A model generated the notes under the pieces. The model saw only the letters and a program-made list of their open reading frames with translations. It was not told where the DNA came from and did not search any database. 64,000 bases of DNA, from contig CAIMKZ010000106.1 of assembly GCA_903842065.1 (NCBI GenBank), positions 124,001 to 188,000 of the forward strand. The letters run 5' to 3'. Shown here one piece after another: positions 10,054 to 19,497 of the stretch. Numbering within the stretch: the stretch's first letter is position 1; each line of letters starts with the position of its first letter. The DNA comes from an uncultured Acidobacteriaceae bacterium (GTDB taxonomy: Bacteria; Acidobacteriota; Terriglobia; Terriglobales; Acidobacteriaceae). The position numbers and the translations under genes were made by a program.

Positions 10054-13000
10054 TCAGACAGTATGGGAGAGGTGAGCGTGACGGTTGCGCGTGAGCAGGT
10101 AGTAGACCAGCGGCGTGATCACCAGGCTGAGCACCATACTGATGCAAAGCCCGCCGATCACGGCAATGGCCAGCGGTTGAAGCATCTGCGATCCGGCGCC
10201 GATGGCGAAGGCCAGCGGCAGCATGCCGCTGACTGCGGCCAGAGCGGTCATGACGATGGGACGCAGGCGGCGCTGGGCCGCGTGTAACATGGCATCGCGA
10301 GCCGAAAGACCCTCGGCGCGGTATCGTTCGTCGGCGTCGAGCAGCAGAATCCCGTTCTTGGCCACGATGCCGATCACCATAATGAGCCCCATGAACGAGG
10401 CCACGTTAAAGGTGGTGCGCGTAACCAGCAGCGCCAGAATCACGCCGGAGATAGAGAGCACCGACGATGCGAGAATCGCGATCGGCGCCTCGAAGTTGCG
10501 GAACTCGGCCAGCAGTACGCCGAAGACCAGAGCGAGAGCGAGCAGCAGCACCTGAAGCAGATCGTGGAACGACTTCTGCTGCTCCTCGTAGGCTCCGCCG
10601 TACTCGACCCGGACAGAGGATGGCAGGTGAAGGCCGGTCACCATCTCCTTCACGTGTGCGATCGCGGTGCCCAGATCGGAGCCTTCCAGGTTGGCGGTAA
10701 CCACGACCATGCGTTGCAGATTTTCGCGCCGGATCTCGTTCTGTGGCGGCAACTGCGTCACCTCGGCAAGCGAACCGAGAGAGGCGGTGTGCCCCGTTGC
10801 GCTGTTGAATACAGTGTTGCGGATAGCGTCGAGCGAGGCGCGCGACTCCTTGTCGAGACGAATGCGGATGGTGTACTGGTGGCCGTTCGAAATCAGCGGC
10901 GCGGAGATGGGAATGCCCCCGAGTATCGACGTGGCGTCCTGAGACACCTCCTGCGGCGTGAAGCCCAGCCGCGAGGCGAGCGACGGGATGACCTGGAAGC
11001 TGGTAGCCGGCCCGCTGATAGTGTTCTCGATGCCGTCCTCGACATCGACCACGCCGCTGATCGTCTTGATCGCGTCACCAACACGCGGTCCAAGCTCTGT
11101 CAGCAGCTTTTCATCGTTCGAGTAGATCTTGATCTGGATGGGCTCGGGAGCGTTCGACAGATCGTTGATGTCGTCCTGAAGGATCTGGAAGAGTTCGATG
11201 TCGAGTTCAGGCTCCTTCGTGGTGATCTCGTCGCGCACTTCTTCCATCACGTCCCACACCGAGCGGCTGCGCTTGGCTTTGAGCTTCACGGTGAAGTCGC
11301 CTGTGTTGGCCTCGGTCACGGCTGCGTAGCCGAGTTGCAGGCCGGTGCGCCGTGAGGTGCTTTCCACTTCCGGCATGGCGTGCAGAATGTGCTCAACGTG
11401 ATCGAGAACGCGGTTGGTCTCGGCCAGCGAACTGCCCGCCGGCATAATGTAGTCGAGGATGAATCCGCCCTCGTCCATCATGGGCAGCAGGTCGGAGCCA
11501 AGCGACCGGTATCCGGCCCAGGTGCCGATAACCAGCAGCAGGCAGATTCCGCCGGTCCAGAGAGGCTTGGCCAGCACCCAGTCCAGAATTTGGCGATGGA
11601 TGACGAGTACGCGGGCCAGCAGTCTGCCCGCGTGGTGCTCGTGAGCCTGCTCGTTGCGTTCCTTGCGCAGCATCACGTAGCTGAGGCCCGGTGTCCAGGT
11701 AAGAGCCAGCGCCAGCGAGGTGAGCAGAGAGGCGGTCATGGTGACGGCCAGGGCGCGGAAGAACAGGCCCGTGACGCCGCTAACCGCGACCAGCGGCAGA
11801 AACACAACCACCGGCGTAATCGTGGAGCCAAGGAGCGGGACAGTAAGCTCGCTCAGAGCTTTGCGCACGGCGTCGGAGCGGTTGTCGCCGTTGTCGCGGT
11901 GCATCACGATGTTTTCGACCACCACGATGGCGTCGTCGATCACCAGGCCGATGGCCGCGGCCAGTCCGCCCAGCGTCATCAGATTGAAGCTCTCACCCAT
12001 CAACCAGAGAATGACGAAGGTGACACAGATGGTGACCGGAATAACCAGGCCGGCGATCAGCGAGCTGGTCCAGTCACGCAGGAAGAGGAACAGGATGATG
12101 CAGGCCAGGACGAGCCCGATCAGAATGGCGTCGCGCACGCTCGAGATCGAGTCGCGCACAAGCTGCGACTGGTCGTAGAAGACATCGAGCTTGATTCCCG
12201 CGGGAAGCTTCTTGCGCAGCTCGTCGATCTGCTTGTTGACCGCATCGGCCACGGCCACGGTGTTCGATGTGGGCTGGCGCAGAATGCTGAACAGCACGGC
12301 GTTTTTGCCGTTCGAGGTAACGGTTGTGTAGACCGGCTCGGTGCCGTCTTCCACGGTCGCCACGTCGCCCACGCGCACCGGCGCTCCGGCCGCGGTGGTC
12401 TTCACAACAAGGTTTCGCACCTCGCCGATATTGTGTACCTGCGCGCCCACAAGGCCCAGAACGAGTTGATGATTTGCCTCATAGAGGCCCGGCGATTCGA
12501 TGATGTTCGACGCTTCGATGGCCGCGGCAATATCCGGCACCGTAACGCCTGCGGTCTGCATGAGCGCTAGGTTGGGAACAACGTGAAACTCCGGCACCTG
12601 CCCGCCCTGCACGATTACCTGGCTCACGCCCGCTACGCGGTTGAGCGGAGGCTTGAGCGTATAGGTCGCAATCTCCCAAAGCCGCGTCAGGGGAATCGTG
12701 TCGGAGGTCAGACTATATCCCATGATCGGGAAGCTGGCGAAGGTCAACCGCTTGGTGGTGATGCTGGCCGTGGCCGGCAGTGACTGCCGGACGGTGGTCA
12801 GCGCCGCATCCACCAGTTGCAGCTCCGTCACCATGTCCACGTCCCAGTTGAAGAACAGGCTCACCTCTGCCGAGCCGCGGCTGGTGGTAGAGCGCACCGT
12901 CTGCAAGCCCGGCACGGAGTTCACCGCGTCTTCGATAGGCCGCGTGATGGTCACTTCCATCTGCTCGACGGGCATTACGCCGTTGTCCACGGCGATGATC

Positions 13001-13179
13001 ACGCGCGGGAAGTCCGTCTCAGGAAATACCGAGATCGGCACCTTGAAGGCAAGGTAGATTCCCGCCACCGTCAACGCGGTGGCAAAGAAGAAGATGGTGC
13101 GCGTGGTGTGCGCCAGCCAGAATGACTTCTGCCCGTTGGCCGGCGCTCCGCTTTCGTAGTTACTCGCCTGGCTGGACAT
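10054..13179 (-). CDS. RND efflux transporter inner-membrane permease
   Basis: At 1041 residues this is the normal length for an RND permease (AcrB/MdtB/CzcA superfamily). It has an N-terminal transmembrane helix followed by a porter domain, a transmembrane block with the proton-relay motif GLVIDDAIVVVENI, a second porter half, and a C-terminal block containing GIVAKNGILLLD. It would work as a proton-driven trimer exporting substrate through the adaptor and TolC encoded immediately upstream. Its start codon overlaps the adaptor stop as TAATG, which implies translational coupling. Drug (HAE) versus heavy-metal (HME) specificity cannot be settled by eye. Confidence 0.95.
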   Translation of the reverse strand: MSSQASNYESGAPANGQKSFWLAHTTRTIFFFATALTVAGIYLAFKVPISVFPETDFPRVIIAVDNGVMPVEQMEVTITRPIEDAVNSVPGLQTVRSTTSRGSAEVSLFFNWDVDMVTELQLVDAALTTVRQSLPATASITTKRLTFASFPIMGYSLTSDTIPLTRLWEIATYTLKPPLNRVAGVSQVIVQGGQVPEFHVVPNLALMQTAGVTVPDIAAAIEASNIIESPGLYEANHQLVLGLVGAQVHNIGEVRNLVVKTTAAGAPVRVGDVATVEDGTEPVYTTVTSNGKNAVLFSILRQPTSNTVAVADAVNKQIDELRKKLPAGIKLDVFYDQSQLVRDSISSVRDAILIGLVLACIILFLFLRDWTSSLIAGLVIPVTICVTFVILWLMGESFNLMTLGGLAAAIGLVIDDAIVVVENIVMHRDNGDNRSDAVRKALSELTVPLLGSTITPVVVFLPLVAVSGVTGLFFRALAVTMTASLLTSLALALTWTPGLSYVMLRKERNEQAHEHHAGRLLARVLVIHRQILDWVLAKPLWTGGICLLLVIGTWAGYRSLGSDLLPMMDEGGFILDYIMPAGSSLAETNRVLDHVEHILHAMPEVESTSRRTGLQLGYAAVTEANTGDFTVKLKAKRSRSVWDVMEEVRDEITTKEPELDIELFQILQDDINDLSNAPEPIQIKIYSNDEKLLTELGPRVGDAIKTISGVVDVEDGIENTISGPATSFQVIPSLASRLGFTPQEVSQDATSILGGIPISAPLISNGHQYTIRIRLDKESRASLDAIRNTVFNSATGHTASLGSLAEVTQLPPQNEIRRENLQRMVVVTANLEGSDLGTAIAHVKEMVTGLHLPSSVRVEYGGAYEEQQKSFHDLLQVLLLALALVFGVLLAEFRNFEAPIAILASSVLSISGVILALLVTRTTFNVASFMGLIMVIGIVAKNGILLLDADERYRAEGLSARDAMLHAAQRRLRPIVMTALAAVSGMLPLAFAIGAGSQMLQPLAIAVIGGLCISMVLSLVITPLVYYLLTRNRHAHLSHTV

Positions 13180-14513
13180 TACTTTTCGTCTCCGCCCTTT
13201 GCGCCCGTGTCGGCGGCGGCATCCTTGCCGCCTGCGTCATCGTCGTCTTCTTCGGCTTTGCCGATCTTCACCTTGGTGCCGGTGTCGATGCCGTACGATC
13301 CGGTCGCGATCACCTGCTCGGCGCCGGTCAGGCCGCCTAGTACCTGGATGTCCTCGCCGTCGCTGACGCCAAGCGTCACCTTCTTCTTCTCAGCCTTGGA
13401 GTCCTTGCCGACGATCATCACGTACTTCACGCCTTCGTCGTTGGTCAGCACGGCCGGGACTGGAATCTTCAGCGCGTTCTCAATGGTGCGGCCGGTAATG
13501 GCGACCTTGACCGGAGTTCCGGCCTTCAACTTGCCGCCCCGGTTGTCGATCTTCAACCACACTTCAACCGTGGTGCTGCCCGCATCCAGTGCCGGGCTGA
13601 TCATCGCTACCTTTGCTGAAACCGGTTCTTCCATGCCGGGATAGCGCACCTCGGCCTCGCCGCCGATCTTCAGTTGCTGCGCCTGCGCCTCGGCGATGTG
13701 CGTCTTGGCCAGCAGCGTCGTCGTGTCCATCACGGTAATCAGCGGAGCTCCGGCGGCGGCGGTCTCGCCGGCAAAGTTCGGACGGTCGGTCACAAAGCCG
13801 TTGATGGGGCTGCGTATCTCCGTGTAGCTCACCATGGCCTGCGCGCCCTTGTACTTGCCCTCGGCGGACTTCAGATCGCCGGCGGCCAGCTTCAGCGCTG
13901 CTTCATGCGTCACGTTGCGCATCGACTCCCGATGCTTCATCGACGCGTCATACGCGGCCTGTGCCTGCACCAGCGCAACCTGCGCGGTATCCAGATCGCG
14001 TCCCGGAATGGCGCCTTCGGCAAACAGCTTCTTGCGGCCTTCCACTATGCTCTCGGCAAGATCGAGATTGGCTTTTGCCTGCGAGAAGTCCGACTCGGTC
14101 TTGAGCTGGTCTTCACCGACCTGAGCCTTTGTCGTCGTTGAGAACGTGGCCTGCGCGGCCTCGTATGCGCCCTGGTTGTCCTGGGCAGCGGCCGCAAGGT
14201 CGGCATTCTCAAGCACCGCCAGCAGCTGGCCTTCCTTCACCCGCGCTCCCCGCTCCACATAAAACTTCTTCACCGGCGCGGTGATCTTGGGCTGGATGGC
14301 TGCCTGCGCGATCGGCGCAAGCACCGCATCGGCGATGAACTTCTCTGAGATCGCGCCGTGCTCTGGCTGCGCGGCCTCTACCGCCACCTCCGCTTCGGGC
14401 TCTGCTTCCTTCTTGCACCCGGCGAAAACCAAAGGTAGCGCAAGCGCGGCAAAGGCCAGCACTCGCACCGTCATCGAATTCATCTTCCACTCTGTTCTCA
14501 TGATCTCGTTCAT
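13179..14513 (-). CDS. RND efflux periplasmic adaptor (membrane-fusion lipoprotein)
   Basis: The 444-residue protein has a lipoprotein signal with lipobox LVFAGC (Cys33 from this start), a helical hairpin rich in Ala/Gln/Glu (about residues 110-210), lipoyl and beta-barrel segments, and a charged acidic tail. It would bridge the RND permease and TolC across the periplasm. Four in-frame Met codons lie in the first 17 codons; the start at 14483 would give a shorter, more usual lipoprotein N-region, and none has a clearly superior ribosome-binding site. It is the middle gene of the TolC-adaptor-permease operon. Confidence 0.93.
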   Translation of the reverse strand: MNEIMRTEWKMNSMTVRVLAFAALALPLVFAGCKKEAEPEAEVAVEAAQPEHGAISEKFIADAVLAPIAQAAIQPKITAPVKKFYVERGARVKEGQLLAVLENADLAAAAQDNQGAYEAAQATFSTTTKAQVGEDQLKTESDFSQAKANLDLAESIVEGRKKLFAEGAIPGRDLDTAQVALVQAQAAYDASMKHRESMRNVTHEAALKLAAGDLKSAEGKYKGAQAMVSYTEIRSPINGFVTDRPNFAGETAAAGAPLITVMDTTTLLAKTHIAEAQAQQLKIGGEAEVRYPGMEEPVSAKVAMISPALDAGSTTVEVWLKIDNRGGKLKAGTPVKVAITGRTIENALKIPVPAVLTNDEGVKYVMIVGKDSKAEKKKVTLGVSDGEDIQVLGGLTGAEQVIATGSYGIDTGTKVKIGKAEEDDDDAGGKDAAADTGAKGGDEK

Positions 14514-14551
14514 CCCGTCGCGATTCGTTTTCGAATCCCTGTTCCCTGCTT

Positions 14552-15898
14552 TTACATCGTTCCAGTCAAAGTCTGCAGGCTGGCCAGCGCCGCCTGATAG
14601 CGGACGCGACCGTCTTCCCGCGAATTCTGCTCCGTCACATAGGTGCTTTGTGCATCTACCACTTCAAGCACCGTAGCCTCGCCGCCCGCGTAGGCCATCC
14701 TCATCAGCCGCAGACTCTCGGCCGCATCCGTCACGCTCAGGTCGAGCGAGGCCAGTTGATCGCGCGATGTCTCGGCCTCGGAGTAGGCCTCGTCAAGCCG
14801 CGCAATCAGCTGCCGCTGCGTTGCCGTCAAGGCCACCTGCGTCGCCTGCCGCCGGTACTCGCTCTGCTTTACCCGGCGCTGCGTGCTGAACCAGTCCCAC
14901 ACCGGAATGTTCACCGTCACACTGGCCGAGTAGCCCAGATTCTTCGTCCCGTCGGGCGCATACTTGGCAAACTGTGCGGCATCGATACCGTACGAATAGT
15001 TGAGGCCGATGTCGGGAAGATATGCGGCCCGCGCCGCAAGCACTTCCGCGTTGCTCGCCGCCAGTGCCGACATCGCGCTCTTCAGGTCGGGATTGTTCTT
15101 TGCCGCGGCGGCGTTGATGTCCTCGCGCGAGGCCAGCGGCGCAACCGCCTCCGGCGCGCTCAGCGTATAAGCCGTACGCGGATCGGGGAACAGCAGTACG
15201 CCCATCTCCAGCCGCGCCTTCTCAGCCATTACACGGGCATCGCCCCGTTCGCGACTGCGTGTCTGCTGCTCGATCTGCGCCTTCACCACATCGGCGTGCG
15301 AAGACTCACGAGCCTCTTCGCGCTCCCGGGTGAGTGTCAGAAACGCTTCCGCCTCCTGGCGGGCGCGCTCGGCCACCGTCAGCTTGTTATCGGCCGCCAA
15401 GGATCCGTAGAAGAGCGACACAACCGCTGCAACCAGTCCGCGGCGCGCGATCTCCCGCTGAGCCGCCGCCTGCGCGGCCACAGCCTGCGTGCGGCGCAAC
15501 TCTGCCACGCCGGCCAGCCCGATCGTCTCGCTCACCACGCCCTGGCTCAGGTACTCGCGGATGCCGTTGTTCGCAATGTAGATCTGCGTCGGCTCCGTGG
15601 ACGCGGCCTTGCTGTACGGTTTCTGCGGCTGCGTGTAGATGCCCTGATTCTGATACACCACGCTGGGCAGCAGATTGGAGAAGGCTATGTTGCGGTCCTG
15701 CGCCGCCGAGCGCCCAGCTGCCACAGCCGCCGCGTAGTTGGCCTCGCTCTTCTGCGCTCGCGCAATCGCCTCGTCGAGCGTGATCGTCACCGGCGGAGCG
15801 GCCTGTGGGTCCGGCGCAGCCTGACCATGCACGGCGGATGCTCCGGCAAGGAGCAGTGCAAGAGAACAGCAGATATACGATCTGGAAGATACACCCAT
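14552..15898 (-). CDS. TolC-family outer-membrane efflux protein
   Basis: The 448-residue product starts with a signal peptide ending near SAVHGQA and contains two long helical repeats typical of the outer-membrane efflux protein family (for example VVKAQIEQQTRSRERGDA and the C-terminal YAGGEATVLEVVDAQ). It would form the trimeric exit duct of the tripartite pump. It is the first gene of the minus-strand efflux operon; 38 bases separate it from the adaptor gene. Confidence 0.93.
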   Translation of the reverse strand: MGVSSRSYICCSLALLLAGASAVHGQAAPDPQAAPPVTITLDEAIARAQKSEANYAAAVAAGRSAAQDRNIAFSNLLPSVVYQNQGIYTQPQKPYSKAASTEPTQIYIANNGIREYLSQGVVSETIGLAGVAELRRTQAVAAQAAAQREIARRGLVAAVVSLFYGSLAADNKLTVAERARQEAEAFLTLTREREEARESSHADVVKAQIEQQTRSRERGDARVMAEKARLEMGVLLFPDPRTAYTLSAPEAVAPLASREDINAAAAKNNPDLKSAMSALAASNAEVLAARAAYLPDIGLNYSYGIDAAQFAKYAPDGTKNLGYSASVTVNIPVWDWFSTQRRVKQSEYRRQATQVALTATQRQLIARLDEAYSEAETSRDQLASLDLSVTDAAESLRLMRMAYAGGEATVLEVVDAQSTYVTEQNSREDGRVRYQAALASLQTLTGTM

Positions 15899-15923
15899 GC
15901 TCGAACTACCTTTATTGTTCAGC

Positions 15924-15976
15924 GATTCGCGCTGTGACTGCGAATCGGGTGCCGCCAGAACCTGGGCTCCGGCGGC
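15924..15976. promoter_or_regulatory. Two inverted repeats upstream of the efflux operon
   Basis: GATTCGC (15924-15930) and GCGAATC (15940-15946) form a perfect 7-bp inverted repeat with a 9-base spacer, 26 bases upstream of the tolC-like start. A second one, GCCGCC/GGCGGC, spans about 15951-15976 just downstream of the YncE-type stop. The first could be an operator or a 5'-leader hairpin, the second a weak terminator. Neither is followed by a T-run on the minus strand. Confidence 0.4.
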
Positions 15977-15986
15977 TAGTTATCGC

Positions 15987-17006
15987 TTACTGCCGGCCAA
16001 CCACTACGATCATGAACGTGCCGGGCTTGGGCTGCATACGCCCGTTGGCGCCCGTTTCCATTTCCGCGGTGGGTAGATAGACGATGTGCGTGTTTGCATC
16101 GAAGTCCATGGTCTTAGCGCCGTTCGGCGTCTTGACTGTCTGGACGATAGACCATACACCATTTTTGATAGCGGCCACGGAAAGAGCGCCGTCGCCGGTG
16201 CTGGCAAAGGCCTGGCCGGCGATAAAGCGAGTCGCGTCCACTCCCGCGCCGATATCCAGGGACGCCTCGATTGCGCCGGTGTTGGAGTTCATGACAACCA
16301 GCTTCTGTGGCATGCGGCAACCGATGAAGAGGCGGTGCTTGGACGGATCGAAGGACATGCCAACGGGGCCTCCGCCGGGAGTCACCGGCCAGCGGTTGAC
16401 GACGCTGCGTGTGGCGAGATCGACCACGGCAACAACGCCTTTGTCGACGATATTGACGTAGACTTTCCCCTTTCCGTCGGCAGCGAGAAACTCCGGTTTG
16501 CCCCCGAGAGCTATCGGCGGATCGAGCTTGCCGTTTACCGGGTCGATGTCGGGGCTGAAGGTGAGCAGAGCGTTCGAGTCGCCGGCCGATACAAGCACCT
16601 TCTTCTGCTTTGCGTCGTAGATAATTCCGTCTGCGTCGGGCATCGCGGAGATGGTGCCGAGAATGGCGTAGGTCTTGAGGTTGAAGACCACGATGGCGCC
16701 CTTGCCCCCGCCATCGGTGATAAAGCCGCGGCCCAGTTTGGGCACGAGGGCCACGCCATGGGAGCGGGTCTGGCCGGGAATGTCGCCGAGGACCTTGCCG
16801 GTCTGCTCGTCGATGGCCTGGGTGTGAGTGGAGCGGGTGACGAAGATGCGGTGGCTGGCCGCATCGACGGTGGCGTAGTCCCAGCCGCCTTCCGCGCCAA
16901 CGTGCAAGGTGTTCTGAACCTGCCAGTTAGTCTGTGCCCATGTGGAGGGCGCAACCACGGCCAGCAAAGCGGATAGACAGACCGCTATAACGAAAGGTTT
17001 CTTCAT
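15987..17006 (-). CDS. YncE-type beta-propeller protein, exported
   Basis: The 339-residue protein has a clean signal peptide (MKKPFVIAVCLSALLAVVAP, then TWA) and repeated propeller strands of the YVTN/YncE type such as VNRWPVTPGGGPVGMSFDP. The ATG at 17006 is preferred over an upstream in-frame TTG at 17033 because it begins the signal peptide. Related proteins are periplasmic seven-bladed propellers of uncertain binding function. A paralogue is encoded at 31363-32412. It lies immediately upstream of the efflux operon on the same strand but is separated from it by two hairpins. Confidence 0.85.
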   Translation of the reverse strand: MKKPFVIAVCLSALLAVVAPSTWAQTNWQVQNTLHVGAEGGWDYATVDAASHRIFVTRSTHTQAIDEQTGKVLGDIPGQTRSHGVALVPKLGRGFITDGGGKGAIVVFNLKTYAILGTISAMPDADGIIYDAKQKKVLVSAGDSNALLTFSPDIDPVNGKLDPPIALGGKPEFLAADGKGKVYVNIVDKGVVAVVDLATRSVVNRWPVTPGGGPVGMSFDPSKHRLFIGCRMPQKLVVMNSNTGAIEASLDIGAGVDATRFIAGQAFASTGDGALSVAAIKNGVWSIVQTVKTPNGAKTMDFDANTHIVYLPTAEMETGANGRMQPKPGTFMIVVVGRQ

Positions 17007-17399
17007 GCCAAAACAGCCTTTCCCCTTGCGCAATCGAGAGTTACTGCCGCCCGATGCGCCTGAGCGTATCGGCGCAAAGCAGACAGGTCACAATATTTCA
17101 GCTTCGAATAGAAGCCTATTGATTTGACCTTAAGCTTCCCTTAAGCGAGCCATGGGCATATTCATAATTAAGCAGTACATCCTTGCGTGACATCTATGCG
17201 GCGCGGTAAACCTGTGTCGCAATCGCGTGGAGATTACGACTGTGGCGCAGTACGGCAGCGAGTCGGCAAACCGAGCAGTTTTTGTCCGATCACGTTGACA
17301 TCTTGCGCGCCTCGAACTGGCAGTCGGCACGGCGAAAGCCGCAAGCTGCAATCGGCTGGTAGCCGGTACACTTATTCCTGAACGGGAGAGATCGAGATC
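17007..17399. other. Divergent intergenic region
   Basis: This 393-base gap separates the divergent YncE-type and DUF347 genes. Apart from the CTTAAG direct repeat at 17129-17145 I see no RNA gene, convincing small ORF or repeat family member here. It presumably holds both promoters. Confidence 0.5.
17129..17145. promoter_or_regulatory. CTTAAG-N5-CTTAAG direct repeat (OmpR-family operator candidate)
   Basis: Two perfect CTTAAG hexamers at 17129-17134 and 17140-17145 are separated by 5 bases, giving the 11-bp periodicity typical of OmpR/PhoB-family sites and matching the published PmrA box form. The site lies 123 bases upstream of the YncE-type start and 254 bases upstream of the DUF347 gene. 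It may be read by the regulator encoded at 9254-9955, but this is inference. Confidence 0.4.
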
Positions 17400-18233
17400 A
17401 TGAAGGTTACGCATACTCCGCGGATTAATCTGCGCTACTGGACGGCGATCACGCTGGCCAGCGTCTTTGGCACCAACATGGGCGACTTCTACGCCCACAA
17501 GAGCGGAATGGGCCTCCTGGGCGGGCTCTGGCTGCTTGCGGCGTTGACTGCGATCGTCTTTGCTGTCGAGCGCTTTGATAACCTGCGCCACCAGGTCTAC
17601 TACTGGCTGGTCATCATCATCATCCGCACCGGCGCCACCAACATCGCCGATTACATGGCCGGCCGCAGGGGCGCGCATCTCCCCGAGCCCTGGCTCTCCC
17701 TGGGCTGGCTCGCGTTCATCGCTATCTTCGGATACTTCACTCACAGCGCGCTGAGCCGGGGCGACAAATCCCTGGGCGCACTGCCCTCCACCAACGCCCC
17801 CTACTGGTTTGCGATGCTCGGTTGCGGCGTCTTCGGAACAGTGTTCGGCGATGTCTGCTCGGACTGGTGGGGCCAGGGTATCGCCTCGCTGATTCTGTTT
17901 ACCCTTCAGGTCATCCTGCTGGCTCTGGTCTGGAAGCGCATCACCAGCATCATGGCGTTCTACTGGGTTACGGTAGCCCTGTGCCGCACCACCGGAACCG
18001 CCATCGGCGACTTCCTGGCAGAGAGCAAGACCGTGGATCTCGGCGGGCACGCCAACTCCCTGATTAACAGCATGTCCGGTGCAGCCACCAACGCTGCCCT
18101 GTCCGGCGGCGAAGCCCGTGAACTCGGCTGGCTCATCTCCGCCATTCTCAGCGGCATCGTCTTTGTGGCAGTGCTGGTCTTCTGGAAGACCTCTTCCAAA
18201 GTCGCGCTGGAACCCTGCGAGGCCACCGACTAG
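17400..18233 (+). CDS. DUF347/COG4705-type integral membrane protein
   Basis: The 277-residue, strongly hydrophobic protein has about eight membrane helices and four internal repeats carrying related motifs: FGTNMGDF, TGATNIADYMA, FGTVFGDVCSD and TGTAIGDFLA. This fits the DUF347 repeat family (COG4705, membrane-anchored proteins of unknown function). The last repeats contain conserved Asp residues within the membrane, suggesting ion or small-molecule binding. It appears monocistronic and is followed by a strong terminator. Confidence 0.85.
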   Translation: MKVTHTPRINLRYWTAITLASVFGTNMGDFYAHKSGMGLLGGLWLLAALTAIVFAVERFDNLRHQVYYWLVIIIIRTGATNIADYMAGRRGAHLPEPWLSLGWLAFIAIFGYFTHSALSRGDKSLGALPSTNAPYWFAMLGCGVFGTVFGDVCSDWWGQGIASLILFTLQVILLALVWKRITSIMAFYWVTVALCRTTGTAIGDFLAESKTVDLGGHANSLINSMSGAATNAALSGGEARELGWLISAILSGIVFVAVLVFWKTSSKVALEPCEATD

Positions 18234-18259
18234 CCGGTTCGGCTAAGTTCGACTTCACC

Positions 18260-18291
18260 AAAGGGGCGCGTACGCAAGTACGCGCCCCTTT
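18260..18291. terminator. Hairpin terminator with GCAA tetraloop
   Basis: A perfect 14-bp stem (18260-18273 with 18278-18291) closes on a GCAA loop 26 bases after the DUF347 stop. Its ends are A3 and T3, so it could act in both directions. Confidence 0.75.
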
Positions 18292-18453
18292 GCTATTCCG
18301 GCACGCGATTGAATCCGCAGCATGGATTGATTCAGCCGGCGCCGCACTCGATCCAAAAACAGGATGACCGCGGCGCTCTGAGGCATTATTGTTGTACTGG
18401 CAATTGTGGCGGCGTTCCGTGAACAGGCGCGATGCCCGTCGCCGGAGCAACCC

Positions 18454-19497
18454 GTGAGCACACGCGCAGAGAATCTCAAACGCCGCTGGAAGCGCATCAA
18501 GCCCGCCGTACAATTTACGGTCGCGGCGGCGCTGCTCATCGTGCTCGGCATGAACGCCAACTCGCTCGTAGAGAGCTTTCGCCGGCGCATTCCGCATGAG
18601 GGCTGGAAGCGCTTCCGTCCTCCGCACGAGACGGCCGCGCTCCTGGTAGATGGCGCGGATCTATGGACCGGCGGGCGCGACGGCCTCAGCCTCATCGACT
18701 GGAAGAACCGGGCGCTGCTGTCGCTGCCGAAAAATGCCCCGTCCGTAGACCGCGTGCGATCCATCATCAAAGACAGCCAGGGCACAATCTGGGTCGGCCA
18801 CGGCAACGGCATCGATAAGCTCAGCGGCGGCCACTGGTCGCACATCGATACGCCGCTCGGAGCCGTAGAAGCAATCCTCGAACGCCGCAGCGGCGAGATC
18901 TGGGCCAGCGGTGATAACGGTCTGGCGCGGCTCGATACGGGCGGCTTCAAGATGGTGCGTGACTCGGCCACGCTCGGCCTCCAGAACGTCTTCTCCATGT
19001 TTGAAGACCACACCGGCGCGCTGTGGATCGCCTCGGAGAGTCCCACCAACGGCGGGCTTGCGAGCCTCTCGCCGCAGGGCGTTTGGCAAACGTATACCCA
19101 CAACCCCGGCCTGGCGCACACCTCGGTCTCAACCATCTTTGAGGCTCGCGATGGAGCGCTCTGGTTCGCCACCGGCTTCGGACAGCGCGGCGGCGCATGC
19201 CGCCTGAAGGATGAGCAGTGGAGCTGCCTGGGCAAGAAGGACGGCCTCACTTCAGACCGCGTCCGCACCATCTACCAGGACAGCGGCGGACGCTTCTGGA
19301 TCGGCAGCGAAACCAACGGCCTCGCCTACCAGAGCGGCCCGGGCTGGCGCGCACTTACCCCCGACGTGGGCATGACCGGATGGGAGGTCAAACGCATCGT
19401 CGAAACTCCCGACGGCACACTCTGGATGGGAACCGAAGATGGCGTTACCATGATCAACAAGGACGCACCCGAACTTAGGGGAGGCTGGGCACAATGA
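18454..19497 (+). CDS. Membrane-anchored seven-bladed Reg_prop beta-propeller protein
   Basis: From the GTG at 18454 (GGAG 7 bases upstream; the frame is open to 18406) the product is 347 residues. A basic N-terminus is followed by one membrane helix (about 17-36). The exported remainder holds seven repeats of the two-component-regulator propeller type: LWTGGRDGLSL, IWVGHGNGIDKL, IWASGDNGLARL, LWIASESPTNGG, LWFATGFG, FWIGSETNGLAY and LWMGTEDGVTM. In hybrid two-component sensors such propellers face the periplasm and bind ligand, but here no kinase domain follows, so this would be a stand-alone ligand-binding subunit. Its stop overlaps the next start by 4 bases, implying coupled expression. 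Confidence 0.87.
   Translation: MSTRAENLKRRWKRIKPAVQFTVAAALLIVLGMNANSLVESFRRRIPHEGWKRFRPPHETAALLVDGADLWTGGRDGLSLIDWKNRALLSLPKNAPSVDRVRSIIKDSQGTIWVGHGNGIDKLSGGHWSHIDTPLGAVEAILERRSGEIWASGDNGLARLDTGGFKMVRDSATLGLQNVFSMFEDHTGALWIASESPTNGGLASLSPQGVWQTYTHNPGLAHTSVSTIFEARDGALWFATGFGQRGGACRLKDEQWSCLGKKDGLTSDRVRTIYQDSGGRFWIGSETNGLAYQSGPGWRALTPDVGMTGWEVKRIVETPDGTLWMGTEDGVTMINKDAPELRGGWAQ

Noticed and set aside
11380..12570. 396-codon plus-strand frame opposite the RND permease
   Set aside because: Composition (His/Arg/Gln-rich) and lack of any motif mark it as a shadow of the real minus-strand gene.
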